From: Cognataquiflexum rubidum
Lineage (GTDB): Bacteria > Bacteroidota > Bacteroidia > Cytophagales > Cyclobacteriaceae
Length of the DNA stretch: 64,000 bases
NCBI RefSeq assembly: GCF_022538115.1
Contig: NZ_JAKZAL010000020.1
Coordinates: 33,677-97,676 of the forward strand
Direction of reading: 5' to 3'
The position numbers and the translations under genes are program-made. Below the pieces are notes generated by a model. That model was not told the DNA's origin. It searched no databases and saw only the letters and a list, made by a program, of their open reading frames with translations. Each line of letters begins with the position of its first letter. Within the stretch, counting starts at the first letter, position 1. This document shows positions 34,752 to 44,225 of this stretch, in pieces.

Positions 34752-36317
34752 TTATTTTGCGTAGTTCACAGCCCTCATTTCACGGATAACCGTGATTTTA
34801 ATCTGACCGGGATATTGCATTTCTTTTTCGATTTTTTGGGAAATGTCAAAAGAAAGCTTGCTTGCAGTCTGATCGTCCACATTGTCAGCATCTACAAGAA
34901 CGCGGAGCTCACGTCCGGCCTGCATAGCAAAGCATTTGTTGACCCCATCAAAAGCCAGCGCAAGTTCTTCTAATTCCTTCAGACGCTTGATGTAGCTGTC
35001 CATGATTTCCCTTCTTGCACCCGGTCTGGAACCAGAGATGGCATCTGAGGCCTGCACTATTGGAGAGATCATCGAGGTCATCTCAATCTCGTCGTGGTGG
35101 GCACCGATGGCATTGATGACTTCAGGATGCTCCTTGTACTTTTTAGCAAGCTCCATACCTAGGATGGCATGTGGCAATTCCGCTTCTTCAGGATATACTT
35201 TCCCAATATCATGAAGCAGACCTGCTCTTTTTGCAAGCTTGGCATTCAATCCCATTTCGGCAGCCATGGTAGCACAAAGTTTAGCCACTTCTCTTGAATG
35301 CTGCAATAAGTTCTGTCCATAGGAAGAGCGGAATCTCATCCTTCCGACCATTCGGATCAGTTCTGGATGAAGTCCATGGATACCAAGATCGATACAGGTT
35401 CTTTCGCCGATCTCAACGATTTCTTCCTCGATATTTTTCTCTGTCTTCGCAACAACTTCCTCGATCCTTGCCGGGTGGATTCTACCGTCCTGCACCAATC
35501 TGTGGAGAGACAACCTCGCCACTTCTCTTCTTACAGGATCAAAACCCGATATGATGATCGCTTCAGGCGTATCATCCACAATGATTTCCACTCCGGTAGC
35601 AGCTTCTAAGGCCCGGATATTTCTTCCTTCCCTGCCAATGATTTTACCTTTGACATCATCTGATTCAATGTTGAATACAGAGACGCAGTTTTCGATCGCA
35701 TGCTCTGTAGCTGTTCTTTGAATGGTGTCAAGAACGATTTTTTTGGCTTGCTTGGTAGCTGTCAATTTGGCCTGGTCCAGGATATCCTTGATATGGGAAG
35801 AGGCTTTTGTGTTGGCTTCATCCTTGAGCATTTCGACCAATTGGTCTTTGGCTTCATCTCTGGTAAGACCGGCGATTTTTTCCAAATCGGAAATACGCTG
35901 ACTTGTAACTTTGTCAAGTTCATCCTTCTTTACCTGAACAGAATGTAACTGTGCAGAAAGGTTTTCTTTCTTGCTGTCAAGTTCCGCTTCTTTTCTTTTG
36001 ATTTGCTCCAGTTCTTTGGCTAAAACCTGTTCCCTTTGCTTGATCTTGTTTTCATTGGTGATGATGAGGGCTTTCTTCTTGTTGGCATCTTCTTCAAACT
36101 CCAGTTTCAATTTCAGGTATTTCTCTTTGGCCTCAAGCATCCGCTCTTTTTTGATGGCTTCAGCGTTGATTTCTGCTTCGCGAATAAGGCTCTTGGCCTT
36201 TTCTTTGGCTTGTTCTTCGAGTTTTTTACTGTTGTTTTTTACAAAAAGACCGGCTGCAACTGCGCCAAGCCCTAGGCCTAAAATGCCTGCAATGATGATG
36301 TATAATGATGATTCCAT
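34752..36317 (-). CDS. rny: Ribonuclease Y
   Basis: This 521-aa endoribonuclease starts mRNA decay at the inner membrane. The N-terminal helix ([21 protein letters not shown]) anchors it. A long coiled coil covers about residues 30-190, the KH RNA-binding domain carries [20 protein letters not shown], and the HD domain has [10 protein letters not shown] and [12 protein letters not shown] with the metal-binding His-Asp pair. The length matches B. subtilis RNase Y. It lies at the end of an operon with pheT, a coiled-coil gene and zapA. Confidence 0.97.
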   Translation of the reverse strand: MESSLYIIIAGILGLGLGAVAAGLFVKNNSKKLEEQAKEKAKSLIREAEINAEAIKKERMLEAKEKYLKLKLEFEEDANKKKALIITNENKIKQREQVLAKELEQIKRKEAELDSKKENLSAQLHSVQVKKDELDKVTSQRISDLEKIAGLTRDEAKDQLVEMLKDEANTKASSHIKDILDQAKLTATKQAKKIVLDTIQRTATEHAIENCVSVFNIESDDVKGKIIGREGRNIRALEAATGVEIIVDDTPEAIIISGFDPVRREVARLSLHRLVQDGRIHPARIEEVVAKTEKNIEEEIVEIGERTCIDLGIHGLHPELIRMVGRMRFRSSYGQNLLQHSREVAKLCATMAAEMGLNAKLAKRAGLLHDIGKVYPEEAELPHAILGMELAKKYKEHPEVINAIGAHHDEIEMTSMISPIVQASDAISGSRPGARREIMDSYIKRLKELEELALAFDGVNKCFAMQAGRELRVLVDADNVDDQTASKLSFDISQKIEKEMQYPGQIKITVIREMRAVNYAK

Positions 36318-36389
36318 AGGTGTTTTGGATAGATATATATTACCTACCGGAAAAAAGAAAAACCTTCAAAAATGAGAGTGGAATTGGTA

Positions 36390-36674
36390 TTACAAAAGGG
36401 AATTCAGTTGCTCATTGATCCTGTCGATACTTGATTTAATCAATTCACTGTCATCAGTATTGATCATATTCTGTTCCATGGATTCAACCATTGAATCAAA
36501 AGCCACCATTGCCAACAGGTCCTGACGGTCATCCAACCCAAATTCTTCCCTGTATCTTTTTATTTTATCATTAATCAATTTACCTGCATGTCTGATTTTG
36601 GCTTCGTCTTCTGTCTTCACCTTCATGGGATATTCGCGATCCCCGATTTTTAACCTTATAGAAAGTGTTTCCAT
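36390..36674 (-). CDS. zapA: Cell division protein ZapA
   Basis: This 94-aa protein binds FtsZ and bundles its filaments at the division site. It shows the ZapA pattern: a short beta head with SIRLKIGDREYPMKVK, then HAGKLINDKIKRYREEFG and a C-terminal coiled coil (MVESMEQNMINTDDSELIKS). The ATG at 36674 is chosen over an in-frame start at 36695, which would overlap the upstream gene. It follows a 94-aa coiled-coil gene by one base, and rny lies 72 bases downstream, an order often seen in Bacteroidota and similar to zapA neighbourhoods in other phyla. Confidence 0.88.
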   Translation of the reverse strand: METLSIRLKIGDREYPMKVKTEDEAKIRHAGKLINDKIKRYREEFGLDDRQDLLAMVAFDSMVESMEQNMINTDDSELIKSSIDRINEQLNSLL

Positions 36675-36675
36675 A

Positions 36676-36960
36676 TCACTCAGACAAATAGGCAATTATA
36701 TTATCGATTTCCTTTATGTAATTATTGATTTTTTCTCTCAATTCAGCAGATTCCATTTCCTCTACCGGTATGCTGTTTACAAGTTTAGCTATTTTTATTT
36801 GATTTTTAAAATCCTCCAATGCCTGCTCTTTCTCTTCGAGTTTGGAACGTAGCAAAAACGACTCTTCTCTCAAAGCCTTATTGTCGTGTTCAAGTTGCTG
36901 AAGTTTACGGCTTACCTGTGTGGCTAGCTTCTCTGTGCGCTGAAGTTCTTCGTGAATCAT
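36676..36960 (-). CDS. Coiled-coil protein next to zapA, possible division partner
   Basis: The 94-aa protein is almost entirely coiled coil (TEKLATQVSRKLQQLEHDNK, KLEEKEQALEDFKNQIKIAK) with a short C-terminal helix (REKINNYIKEIDNIIAYLSE). It has no signal peptide or membrane segment. It is placed between pheT and zapA with 1-3 base gaps, so it is co-translated with zapA. Size and coiled-coil content resemble ZapB, but no homology can be claimed by eye. A role with ZapA is inferred from position only. Confidence 0.65.
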   Translation of the reverse strand: MIHEELQRTEKLATQVSRKLQQLEHDNKALREESFLLRSKLEEKEQALEDFKNQIKIAKLVNSIPVEEMESAELREKINNYIKEIDNIIAYLSE

Positions 36961-36963
36961 ATT

Positions 36964-39375
36964 TTATTTCCTGATAAATGCCCCCACTTCTTTTTCAAAA
37001 CTTTCAATCAATCGGGACATCGCTTTGTCAATCACTTTGTCTGTAAGGGTCTGTTCATTGTCCTGAAGGTAAAAACTCAAGGCATAGGCTTTTTTCCCAG
37101 ACTCGATTTTATCTCCCTGATAGACATCAAAGACGCCAACTTTCTGCAAAAGACTTCCCCCGGCTTTGTTGGCTACTTTTTTGATCTGGTCAAAAGTGAC
37201 TTTTTTATCAATCACCAAGGACAAGTCCCTTCTAACTTCCGGGAATTTGGAAATTTCGCCGTACTTTTTCAAGCCTTTCGATTTTTTTGTTATCAATTCC
37301 CAATTCAGGTCCGCAAAAAAGACCTCCTGCCTGACCTCAGCCAACTTGCCGATTTCTTCCTGAACCAAACCTATTTTTCCTAATTCCTTTGTTCCGAGAT
37401 TGATTTGGAGGGCGTAGTCAAAAGGCGCTTCATGGACAATCTGAACCTCCGAATTGTCGATGCCCATTTTTTCCAAAATCAATTCAACAACAGCATAGAT
37501 ATCCGGGAAGGACACAGACTTGGAAGGTGCCAGCCAACTTTCAGCTGCCCTGTCTCCGGTCAGGTATAATGCCAATCTCTTTTCTTCCCGATAACCTGAT
37601 TCTTCTTTGAAATAAACAGTGCCGAATTCAAATAATTTCAGGTCTTTCTGCCTTCGGTTAATATTGTGGGACAAAACCTCCAATCCAGAAAACAGCAATG
37701 ACTGTCTCATCACGCCTAGATCCTCACTGAGTTTGTTTAGGATTTCAACATTCTTGTTTGCTTCCAAAAAGCCGGATTTTTCAGCATAAACAGGTTTGGT
37801 CAGCGAATTGGTGATGATCTCAAAATAGCCCAATCCGGATAAAATTTCGCTGAGCCTGTATTGCAGCTTGTTCAGGTCCTTTGCAGGATGTTCGGCAAGG
37901 TAATCCGCTTTCAGATTCTCGGACAAAGGAACATTGTCAAATCCATGGATTCGCAAGATCTCTTCGATGACATCCGCTTCTCTCGTCACATCTACCCTGT
38001 ACGGCTTTACCGAAACTGTGAATCCGGTCTCTGATTCTGAAAGTATCTTGATGTCAAGATTTTCCAAAGTGGTTTTGATCTCTTCCTTAGCGAGTTCTTT
38101 TCCTATCAATCTCTTGATATTGGCATAAGTCAGTTCAATAAAAAGATCAGAAACAGGATGTGGATAAAGGTCTATGATATCCGAAGAGATTTCTCCTCCG
38201 GCTATTTCTTTGATGAGCATTGCTGCTCTTTTCAACGCATACACAGGCATATTAGGATCTGTCCCTCTTTCAAAACGGAAAGAAGCGTCTGTCTTCAACC
38301 CATGAAACTGACTTCCTTTGCGGATAATGTCAGGAGAGAAATACGCAGACTCCAAGAAAATAGTGGTAGTAGAATCAGATACACCGGATCCTTTTCCTCC
38401 AAAAACCCCGGCGATGCAAAGACCTCCCTTTTGATCACAGATCATCAGTTCTTCGCCGCAAAGCTTTCTTTCCTTGTCATCCAAGGTGACAAAAGAAGTC
38501 TCTTTCGGTAATTTTTTTACAATGATTTTTCCATCTTCAATTTTATCTGCGTCAAAAGCGTGAAGCGGCTGACCCAAATCATGAAGGATAAAGTTGGTAA
38601 TATCTACGATATTATTGATCGGCTCGAGATCCAAAGTCCTGAGGTAATTCTGAAGCCAATTGGGAGAAGATCCCACGTGGATATTGGAAATCGTCAATCC
38701 GGAATATCTGGGGCAATCTATGGCGCTTTCTACTTCCACAGGAATTGACCTTTTGTTATTGTCAATCTTGAATTGATCGACAGAAGGAAGGCAGATTTCT
38801 CTTTTCAACAAAGCTTTCAAATCCCTCGCCACACCAAGATGGGAAGCGGCGTCTGCTCTGTTGGGAGTCAGCCCAATTTCCAAAACATGGTCACTGACTA
38901 CTTCGAAATATTGTGTAGCAGGAGTTCCGTTTGGCAAATCCGTGTCCAACACCATGATTCCGGCATGGCTGTGACCGATGCCGATCTCATCTTCTGCACA
39001 GATCATTCCCTGGGAAACTTCCCCACGGATTTTTGCTTTTTTGATTTCCAAAGGTTCACCTGACACAGGATACAATACTGAACCTTCCTTTGCTACCACT
39101 ACTTTCTGTCCTTTGGCGACATTGGGAGCTCCGCAAACAATGGGGACAATCTCTCCTCCTACGTCAACCGTGGTTACACTCAGTTTGTCTGCATTAGGAT
39201 GTCTCTCACAGGTCAATACTTCACCGATCACTACACCTTCCAATCCTCCCCGGATGGATTCAAAACGCCCGATTCCTTCCACCTCCAACCCTGATCCTGT
39301 CAAGAGCGATGCGATTTCTTTGGGTGATTGGTCTAAAGCAATAAAATCCTTTAATCTATTGATGGAAATTTTCAT
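36964..39375 (-). CDS. pheT: Phenylalanine-tRNA ligase beta subunit
   Basis: This 803-aa subunit has the full bacterial layout: a tRNA-binding EMAP-type domain (about residues 40-150, VVIGEVLTCERHPNADKLSV), B3/B4 editing domain (DCPRYSGLTISNIHVG), B5 domain (LIGKELAKEEIKTTLENLDI), catalytic-like core and the C-terminal FDX-ACB domain (YGEISKFPEVRRDLSLVIDK). It forms a heterotetramer with PheS to charge tRNA-Phe; pheS is not in the window. It heads an operon with the coiled-coil gene, zapA and rny. Confidence 0.97.
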   Translation of the reverse strand: MKISINRLKDFIALDQSPKEIASLLTGSGLEVEGIGRFESIRGGLEGVVIGEVLTCERHPNADKLSVTTVDVGGEIVPIVCGAPNVAKGQKVVVAKEGSVLYPVSGEPLEIKKAKIRGEVSQGMICAEDEIGIGHSHAGIMVLDTDLPNGTPATQYFEVVSDHVLEIGLTPNRADAASHLGVARDLKALLKREICLPSVDQFKIDNNKRSIPVEVESAIDCPRYSGLTISNIHVGSSPNWLQNYLRTLDLEPINNIVDITNFILHDLGQPLHAFDADKIEDGKIIVKKLPKETSFVTLDDKERKLCGEELMICDQKGGLCIAGVFGGKGSGVSDSTTTIFLESAYFSPDIIRKGSQFHGLKTDASFRFERGTDPNMPVYALKRAAMLIKEIAGGEISSDIIDLYPHPVSDLFIELTYANIKRLIGKELAKEEIKTTLENLDIKILSESETGFTVSVKPYRVDVTREADVIEEILRIHGFDNVPLSENLKADYLAEHPAKDLNKLQYRLSEILSGLGYFEIITNSLTKPVYAEKSGFLEANKNVEILNKLSEDLGVMRQSLLFSGLEVLSHNINRRQKDLKLFEFGTVYFKEESGYREEKRLALYLTGDRAAESWLAPSKSVSFPDIYAVVELILEKMGIDNSEVQIVHEAPFDYALQINLGTKELGKIGLVQEEIGKLAEVRQEVFFADLNWELITKKSKGLKKYGEISKFPEVRRDLSLVIDKKVTFDQIKKVANKAGGSLLQKVGVFDVYQGDKIESGKKAYALSFYLQDNEQTLTDKVIDKAMSRLIESFEKEVGAFIRK

Positions 39376-39403
39376 GAATGCACGGTTATTTCAGAACAAG
39401 GCA

Positions 39404-39411
39404 CAAATTTA
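39404..39411 (-). promoter_or_regulatory. -7 promoter element for the pheT operon
   Basis: On the minus strand the sequence is TAAATTTG, an exact TAnnTTTG match 29 bases before the pheT start. No TTG at the normal distance was found. Confidence 0.4.
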
Positions 39412-39516
39412 AGAGAATTGGTGGAGGTGGGAAGGTAATGAATGAAAAATGTCAAATGATAAATGAACAAAGCCTTTTGGGAAAATTGACTTATGAACTT
39501 TACATCTAATTATACT

Positions 39517-40137
39517 TCACTCTTTCTTATAATCTTTTTCACCTACCGGAATCGGGATTTGCATAATATTTTCCTTGGGAGGTAGTGGACAGGCAAAATC
39601 CGGATTATAGGCACAATATGGGTTGTAGGCCAAATTGAAGTCAATGGTAATGCTGGTTTTCCCATCTTGGCGGAGATTGATATATCTTCCACCTCCATAG
39701 GTATCTTCTCCACTTGTTTCGTCAGCAAAGGCAAGGAAAAAGTTGCGCTTGTCCGCTTCTTTCATGGACTGGAGCAAAAGCAATTTTTGCGGTTTGCCAT
39801 TTAAGTCAAATTCGGCAAAGGAATGTTTGAGATACTTCTCCACCGATCCGTCTGTCATAGGAAGCTCAACCATCTTTTTTTCTTCCAATTCCACCATTTT
39901 TGCCCTTACCTTATAGCTTGGATCAATGGTATAAAAATCAAGTTCTTTGAAGGCTTTTTTCTGCTCTTCAGTTAAAGGCGAGTCGATATTGAATTTGATA
40001 AATTTGTATTGCCTTTCACGTTCTTTTTCTATTTTCTCCAAATACACCTCGGGACTATCAGTTCCGGTCATGGTATAGACCACGGCAAGGGCAATAACTA
40101 TCAATACACCAACAATTAAAATATTTTTTGACTTCAT
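39517..40137 (-). CDS. DUF1684 protein, membrane-anchored
   Basis: This 206-aa protein has an N-terminal hydrophobic helix (ILIVGVLIVIALAVVYTMTG), probably a membrane anchor or uncleaved signal, and a DUF1684 domain. The family's signature is clear: GGGRYINLRQDG and DFNLAYNPYCAYNPDFACPL. The function of DUF1684 is unknown; the conserved Tyr/Asn/Cys/Pro block suggests a binding site. The start lies 3 bases after the radC stop, so the two are co-transcribed, but no functional link is known. Confidence 0.87.
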   Translation of the reverse strand: MKSKNILIVGVLIVIALAVVYTMTGTDSPEVYLEKIEKERERQYKFIKFNIDSPLTEEQKKAFKELDFYTIDPSYKVRAKMVELEEKKMVELPMTDGSVEKYLKHSFAEFDLNGKPQKLLLLQSMKEADKRNFFLAFADETSGEDTYGGGRYINLRQDGKTSITIDFNLAYNPYCAYNPDFACPLPPKENIMQIPIPVGEKDYKKE

Positions 40138-40140
40138 ACT

Positions 40141-40842
40141 TTACAATATACCTTCATCTGCGAAGCTAAAATAGGCAACATCTGTGAAAATCACATGGTC
40201 AATCACCTGCACTTCGAGATTTTCACCCACATGCTTGAGTTTATCTGTCAAAATCCTGTCCTGATCTGATGGCCTCAGGTTCCCTGAGGGATGATTATGT
40301 ACCAGTATAATCGAACATGCCAATGAATCCAAAGCATATTTGAAAATAATCTTGGGATCTGCCACAGTACCGTTTGTGCCACCGGAACTTATCAATTGTT
40401 TCTTGATCAGAATATTACTCCTATTCAGCAGCAATACATAGAAATGCTCAACAGTTTCGTCCATAAGCTCACGCCCCATCAGGTTAAAGACATCTTTGGA
40501 ACCGTTTATTTTTATTTTTTTTGGCTGATCGGTGATCTGTTTTCGTCTTCTTCCCAATTCCAATGCGCTGACGATGGAAATGGCTTTTGCTTCCCCTATC
40601 CCCTTAAATTTTTTGAGGTCCGGAATACTCATCTTTGCCAACTCTCCCAAGTCATTGTTGACTGAAGAAAGAATATGTTTGGAAAGGTCAACAGCACTGA
40701 GTGACCTGGTACCCGAACCTATCAGGATGGCGATCAATTCCGCATCTGAAAGTGCAGATTTGCCTTTGAGAAGAAGTTTTTCTCTTGGCCTGTCCTCTTC
40801 TGCCAAAGCAGAAATTTTTATGGAATATTGATAGTCTTTCAT
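40141..40842 (-). CDS. radC: RadC/JAB-domain protein
   Basis: The 233-aa protein has an N-terminal helix-hairpin-helix domain (about residues 20-85, LAKMSIPDLKKFKGIGEAKA) and a C-terminal JAB/MPN domain with the zinc motif HNHPSGNLRPSDQD (His-x-His...Asp). The usual glutamate is near DETVEHFYVLLLN. RadC was named for DNA repair, but that role is disputed and the biochemical activity is unsettled. Length and domain order are standard. It is first of a two-gene unit with the DUF1684 gene. Confidence 0.93.
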   Translation of the reverse strand: MKDYQYSIKISALAEEDRPREKLLLKGKSALSDAELIAILIGSGTRSLSAVDLSKHILSSVNNDLGELAKMSIPDLKKFKGIGEAKAISIVSALELGRRRKQITDQPKKIKINGSKDVFNLMGRELMDETVEHFYVLLLNRSNILIKKQLISSGGTNGTVADPKIIFKYALDSLACSIILVHNHPSGNLRPSDQDRILTDKLKHVGENLEVQVIDHVIFTDVAYFSFADEGIL

Positions 40843-40988
40843 AAACAGATTTTAAAAAGAAATTTTTCCTTTGCTGGAAAATTATCCTGTTTTTAAAAGT
40901 ACATAATGCCAAAAAACAATGAAAGACCGAGTGGCTTCCAAGGGGCATATTAAACGTTTAATTTTTTTCTTCAAAAAAACATGGAAAC

Positions 40989-41018
40989 AAAAAAAGCCTT
41001 GGTGGAGTCACCAAGGCT
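40989..41018 (-). terminator. Terminator of rpsT
   Basis: AGCCTTGGTG (40995-41004) pairs with CACCAAGGCT (41009-41018) around a 4-base loop. On the minus strand a run of seven T follows. Confidence 0.9.
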
Positions 41019-41041
41019 GATTTTATCAAAAATTTCTTTTG

Positions 41042-41296
41042 TTAGGCTAGTGCGTTGACAAACTTGGTCAATTTTGACTTTCTGTTGGCAGCGTTGTTTT
41101 TATGAATGATATTCTTTTTTGCAAGTTTATCGATCATAGAGGTAACTGTTTTCAAAAGCTCTTGCGCTTCCACTTTATCAGTCGCAGACTTCAATCTCTT
41201 GATGAAAGTTCTTGTAGTCTTGTGCTGATATCTGTTTCTCAAACGCTTGGCTTCGTTTGCACGGATTCTTTTTAATGCCGATTTGTGATTTGCCAT
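41042..41296 (-). CDS. rpsT: 30S ribosomal protein S20
   Basis: This 84-aa, lysine/arginine-rich helical protein binds 16S rRNA in the small subunit. The sequence is typical (MANHKSALKRIRANEAKRLR, IHKNNAANRKSKLTKFVNAL). It is a single-gene unit with a well-formed promoter at 41346-41377 and its own terminator. The roughly 40-base leader contains CCCTACCCTAAACGG but no obvious strong structure. Confidence 0.97.
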   Translation of the reverse strand: MANHKSALKRIRANEAKRLRNRYQHKTTRTFIKRLKSATDKVEAQELLKTVTSMIDKLAKKNIIHKNNAANRKSKLTKFVNALA

Positions 41297-41345
41297 ATCC
41301 TTATTTACTTAATTTCTGTTAATACACCCTACCCTAAACGGAGTG

Positions 41346-41377
41346 CAAATGTAATTGATTAATTTTGAAACACAAAA
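41346..41377 (-). promoter_or_regulatory. Promoter of rpsT
   Basis: On the minus strand TTTTG (41373-41377) is followed after 19 bases by TACATTTG (41346-41353). Both elements and their spacing match the Bacteroidota consensus. Confidence 0.75.
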
Positions 41378-41499
41378 GGATTTCCGAACTAAACCTCGTA
41401 AAGCCCAGAAATCTGTTAGATTTTTCAGATTCCGCCGTTAGGTTGCAAAGGTAATACAATTTCATTTTACAGAAATGGAAATTATGATTATTTTTAGGA

Positions 41500-42510
41500 A
41501 TGCGTAAATTTTTGATCCTGAGCTTGATTTTCATTTTTTCCATTCCTGAACTTGGGGCTTGGGGGTTCTTTGCCCACCGAAAGATCAACAGATTGGCTGT
41601 TTTTTCTCTTCCACCTGAAATGATCGGCTTTTTCAAAAGCAACATAGATTTCATTACCGAAAATGCTATTAACCCGGACAGAAGGCGATATGCGGTCTTA
41701 GGGGAAGCAGAAAAGCACTTTTTGGATGCGGACGCTTACGGGGACAGTGCCGTGTATACCCTTCCAAGGTATTGGAATCAGGCTTTAGAAGAATTTACTG
41801 AAGAAGAATTGCGTGCCCATGGCATCGGACCGTGGAATGCCTACCATACCAAAATCCAACTGACAGAGGCTTTCAAAAGAAAAGATACCAAAGCCATTCT
41901 GAGGCTTTCGGCCGATCTTGGACACTACATTGCGGACATCAATGTCCCTTTGCATACGACCAAAAACTACAACGGGCAGTTGACAAACCAATATGGAATC
42001 CATGCTTTTTGGGAAAGTAGGGTTCCTGAATTGCTCTCAGATGATTTTGATTTTTTTGTGGGAAAAGCCGAATACTTGGAAAAACCGCAACTTGAAGCTT
42101 GGGACGCAATTATCGTGGCGCATCTGGCTTTGGATTCTGTATTGAATTTTGAGAAAACCCTGACAGAAAGCTTTTCTGAGGACAAAAAATACAGCTACGA
42201 CGAAAGGGGCGGCATCAGCACCAAAGTCTATTCAAGGGATTTCACCGTTGCCTATAACAATCTACTTTCAGGACAAGTAGAAAGGCAGATGCGCCGGTCA
42301 GTTAAAATGATCTCTGATTTTTGGTACACGGCCTGGATTGACGCCGGTCAGCCCGATCTGAATTCATTACTGAAAAACCCAATTGACTTGGAGGAAGAAA
42401 AAATCGAAAACCCAAAATCACTCAAAGTCCGTGACCACGAGGGTATGGCAAGCAGTGAAAATCCCGAGGAATTGAGAAAAGCCTTCTTCAGAAGTATGTG
42501 GAGGCCTTAA
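41500..42510 (+). CDS. Exported zinc-dependent phospholipase C/S1-P1 nuclease-like protein
   Basis: This 336-aa protein has a signal peptide (LILSLIFIFSIPELGA) and a mature start WGFFAHRKIN, where an N-terminal tryptophan and a histidine act as zinc ligands in the family. Further ligands are visible in EKHFLDAD, LGHYIADINVPLHTTKNYNG and GIHAFWES. This is the tri-zinc fold shared by bacterial phospholipase C and S1/P1 nucleases. Which substrate is used cannot be decided here. It is probably periplasmic or secreted and stands alone. Confidence 0.83.
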   Translation: MRKFLILSLIFIFSIPELGAWGFFAHRKINRLAVFSLPPEMIGFFKSNIDFITENAINPDRRRYAVLGEAEKHFLDADAYGDSAVYTLPRYWNQALEEFTEEELRAHGIGPWNAYHTKIQLTEAFKRKDTKAILRLSADLGHYIADINVPLHTTKNYNGQLTNQYGIHAFWESRVPELLSDDFDFFVGKAEYLEKPQLEAWDAIIVAHLALDSVLNFEKTLTESFSEDKKYSYDERGGISTKVYSRDFTVAYNNLLSGQVERQMRRSVKMISDFWYTAWIDAGQPDLNSLLKNPIDLEEEKIENPKSLKVRDHEGMASSENPEELRKAFFRSMWRP

Positions 42511-42618
42511 AAAATTGATATTGATAGATATTAGATATGATGGATATTATTTTGGTAGTGTGAAAACTTGAGTTACTAGAGGTATGGGAGATAAAGGTAG
42601 CTCTTGCACATTGAGTAT

Positions 42619-43944
42619 TTAAACCAATTCCTTTTTGGAAGAATTGAGGTAAAAGCGGATGGCTTCCCCCAATCTTTCGAAAGTCTGACGAAAAACAGAT
42701 TCATCTTCTTCCAATAGAGTTACTCTAAAACCTCTCAGATCAGAACAGAACGAACTGATAGGGACCACACAGATATTGGCAGATGCCAAAAGATAGTATA
42801 CAAATCGCTTATCCAAAGGCATATTTTCCTCCTTTAGCCAGCCGTCCAACAAGTCCTGTAGCTTTGGATTATTGATAGGCAAAAACTGCTTTTCGTCCAA
42901 AAAAGTCTCATCAAATACCACAGTGTTGTAAAATGCGCCTTTTGTCGGATTGAATTTGATTCCGGGAATTTTCCCCAATATCTCTTCCATGATGCGGCTT
43001 CTTCTGCCGATTTTTTCATTGGCTTCCTGCCTGTATTCAAAATATGCAGGATGACTCATGATCTTGGGAATAGAAAGCTGTGGAAGTATTGTCGAACACA
43101 CTTCTATCATTTTTGCATTTTCCAAAGTCTGACAAAACTTTGCGAATTCCTTGGAAGCATTTCTGTTGTAAAATTCCATCCATCCGCATCTCGAACCCGG
43201 CCAAGGAAATTCCTTTGAAATTCCTTTTAGTGAAATTCCCGGCAAATCCCCGATTACTTCCGAGAGTGCTACGGCTTTCACGCCATTATAGGTGATATTC
43301 TGGTAGATTTCATCTGCAATCAACAGCAATTTGAATTCCTTGGCAATTTTGACAAAACCTTCCAAAACCTCTTTAGGATAAACCATTCCTGTAGGATTGT
43401 CAGGATTGATGATCAAAATCCCAACGATGAAAGGATTGTATTTGACCTTGTTATATAGGTCCTCCATGTCCGGAAGCCATTGGTTATTGGGATCCAAAGT
43501 ATAGGTAATGGGTGCTGTATTGGCATGCGCCGCTTCCGCCGAACTATGTGTGCTGTAGGCTGGTGAAGGCCCGATGATTCTTGCTGTTGGAATGAGAAAC
43601 TGGTAGACCTTAGCTATCGCGTCCCCAAGTCCGTTAAAAAATAAAATATCTTCAGCTGTGATCTGGGATCCTCCTTTTTGGTTGTTTAATCCTGCCAAAA
43701 ACTTTCTCGTTTCTAGAACACCTTTGGAATCTGCATACCCATACGTGCTGTCTTGGCTTACAAGGTCAGACACTATTTCTTTCATCCAAGAGGGGACGAT
43801 ATTGTGTTTTTGGATAGGATCACCGATATTTTCCCATGTGATCTCATAACCCAAAGCTTCTACCTGACGGGCTTTTTTGACTATACCCCTGATTTCATAA
43901 TTCAATTCTTCGGCTCCCGGCCTCAATAACAATGTCCTCATCAT
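42619..43944 (-). CDS. Class I/II PLP-dependent aminotransferase
   Basis: The 441-aa fold-type I aminotransferase shows the domain order of AlaT/AspC-like enzymes: YGYADSKGVLETRKFLAG, the cofactor region NGLGDAIAKVYQFL, GPSPAYSTHSSAEAA, INPDNPTGMVYPKEVL, ADEIYQNITYNG and the PLP lysine in SLKGISKEFPWPGSRCGW. The product is soluble. The donor and acceptor are not evident; it resembles aminotransferases annotated as alanine or aromatic type in Bacteroidota. Starts at 43944 and 43941 (Met-Met) are both possible; upstream codons to 43977 are less likely coding. Confidence 0.85.
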   Translation of the reverse strand: MMRTLLLRPGAEELNYEIRGIVKKARQVEALGYEITWENIGDPIQKHNIVPSWMKEIVSDLVSQDSTYGYADSKGVLETRKFLAGLNNQKGGSQITAEDILFFNGLGDAIAKVYQFLIPTARIIGPSPAYSTHSSAEAAHANTAPITYTLDPNNQWLPDMEDLYNKVKYNPFIVGILIINPDNPTGMVYPKEVLEGFVKIAKEFKLLLIADEIYQNITYNGVKAVALSEVIGDLPGISLKGISKEFPWPGSRCGWMEFYNRNASKEFAKFCQTLENAKMIEVCSTILPQLSIPKIMSHPAYFEYRQEANEKIGRRSRIMEEILGKIPGIKFNPTKGAFYNTVVFDETFLDEKQFLPINNPKLQDLLDGWLKEENMPLDKRFVYYLLASANICVVPISSFCSDLRGFRVTLLEEDESVFRQTFERLGEAIRFYLNSSKKELV

Positions 43945-44108
43945 GCTGGTTTTTGGAAATCGAAAACAAATAAACAAAAAACGAAATGAATGATTGCGGA
44001 TTCAATAAAAAAGATACAACCTGATTGGAGTATTGCAAAAAAATCCATCTTGAATTTATACTGTCAGTTAAATCAAATTATTAAGACAAAAGGTGTTATT
44101 AGATTAAC

Positions 44109-44225
44109 TTACCCTTACTCTGTTACAAGAAATGAAAGAATTTACCCTTATTCTGTTACAGAATAAATGAAAATTGCCTTTACTTTGTTACAATAAAACA
44201 AATATTTTACCCTTACTTTGTGTCA
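44109..44225 (+). repeat. Four 19-bp direct repeats, 32-33 bp period
   Basis: Copies lie at 44109-44127, 44142-44160, 44174-44192 and 44207-44225. The shared core is TTACCCTTACTTTGTTACA with 1-3 changes per copy. Start-to-start steps are 33, 32 and 33 bases, about three helical turns, so all copies face one side of the DNA. The 13-14 base gaps are A-rich and loosely similar, so the array can also be seen as four degenerate 33-bp units. The last copy ends 14 bases before the ATG of the DUF4143 ATPase gene. It may be an operator array or a repeated promoter. Confidence 0.85.

Noticed and set aside
41334..41654. Minus-strand frame of about 106 codons covering the rpsT promoter and the 5' end of the phospholipase C-like gene
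   Set aside because: It overlaps a clear promoter and a gene with a signal peptide and has no recognisable features.
44109..44225. CRISPR array
   Set aside because: Repeats are 19 bp with changes in each copy, the gaps are only 13-14 bases and similar to each other, and no cas gene is present.
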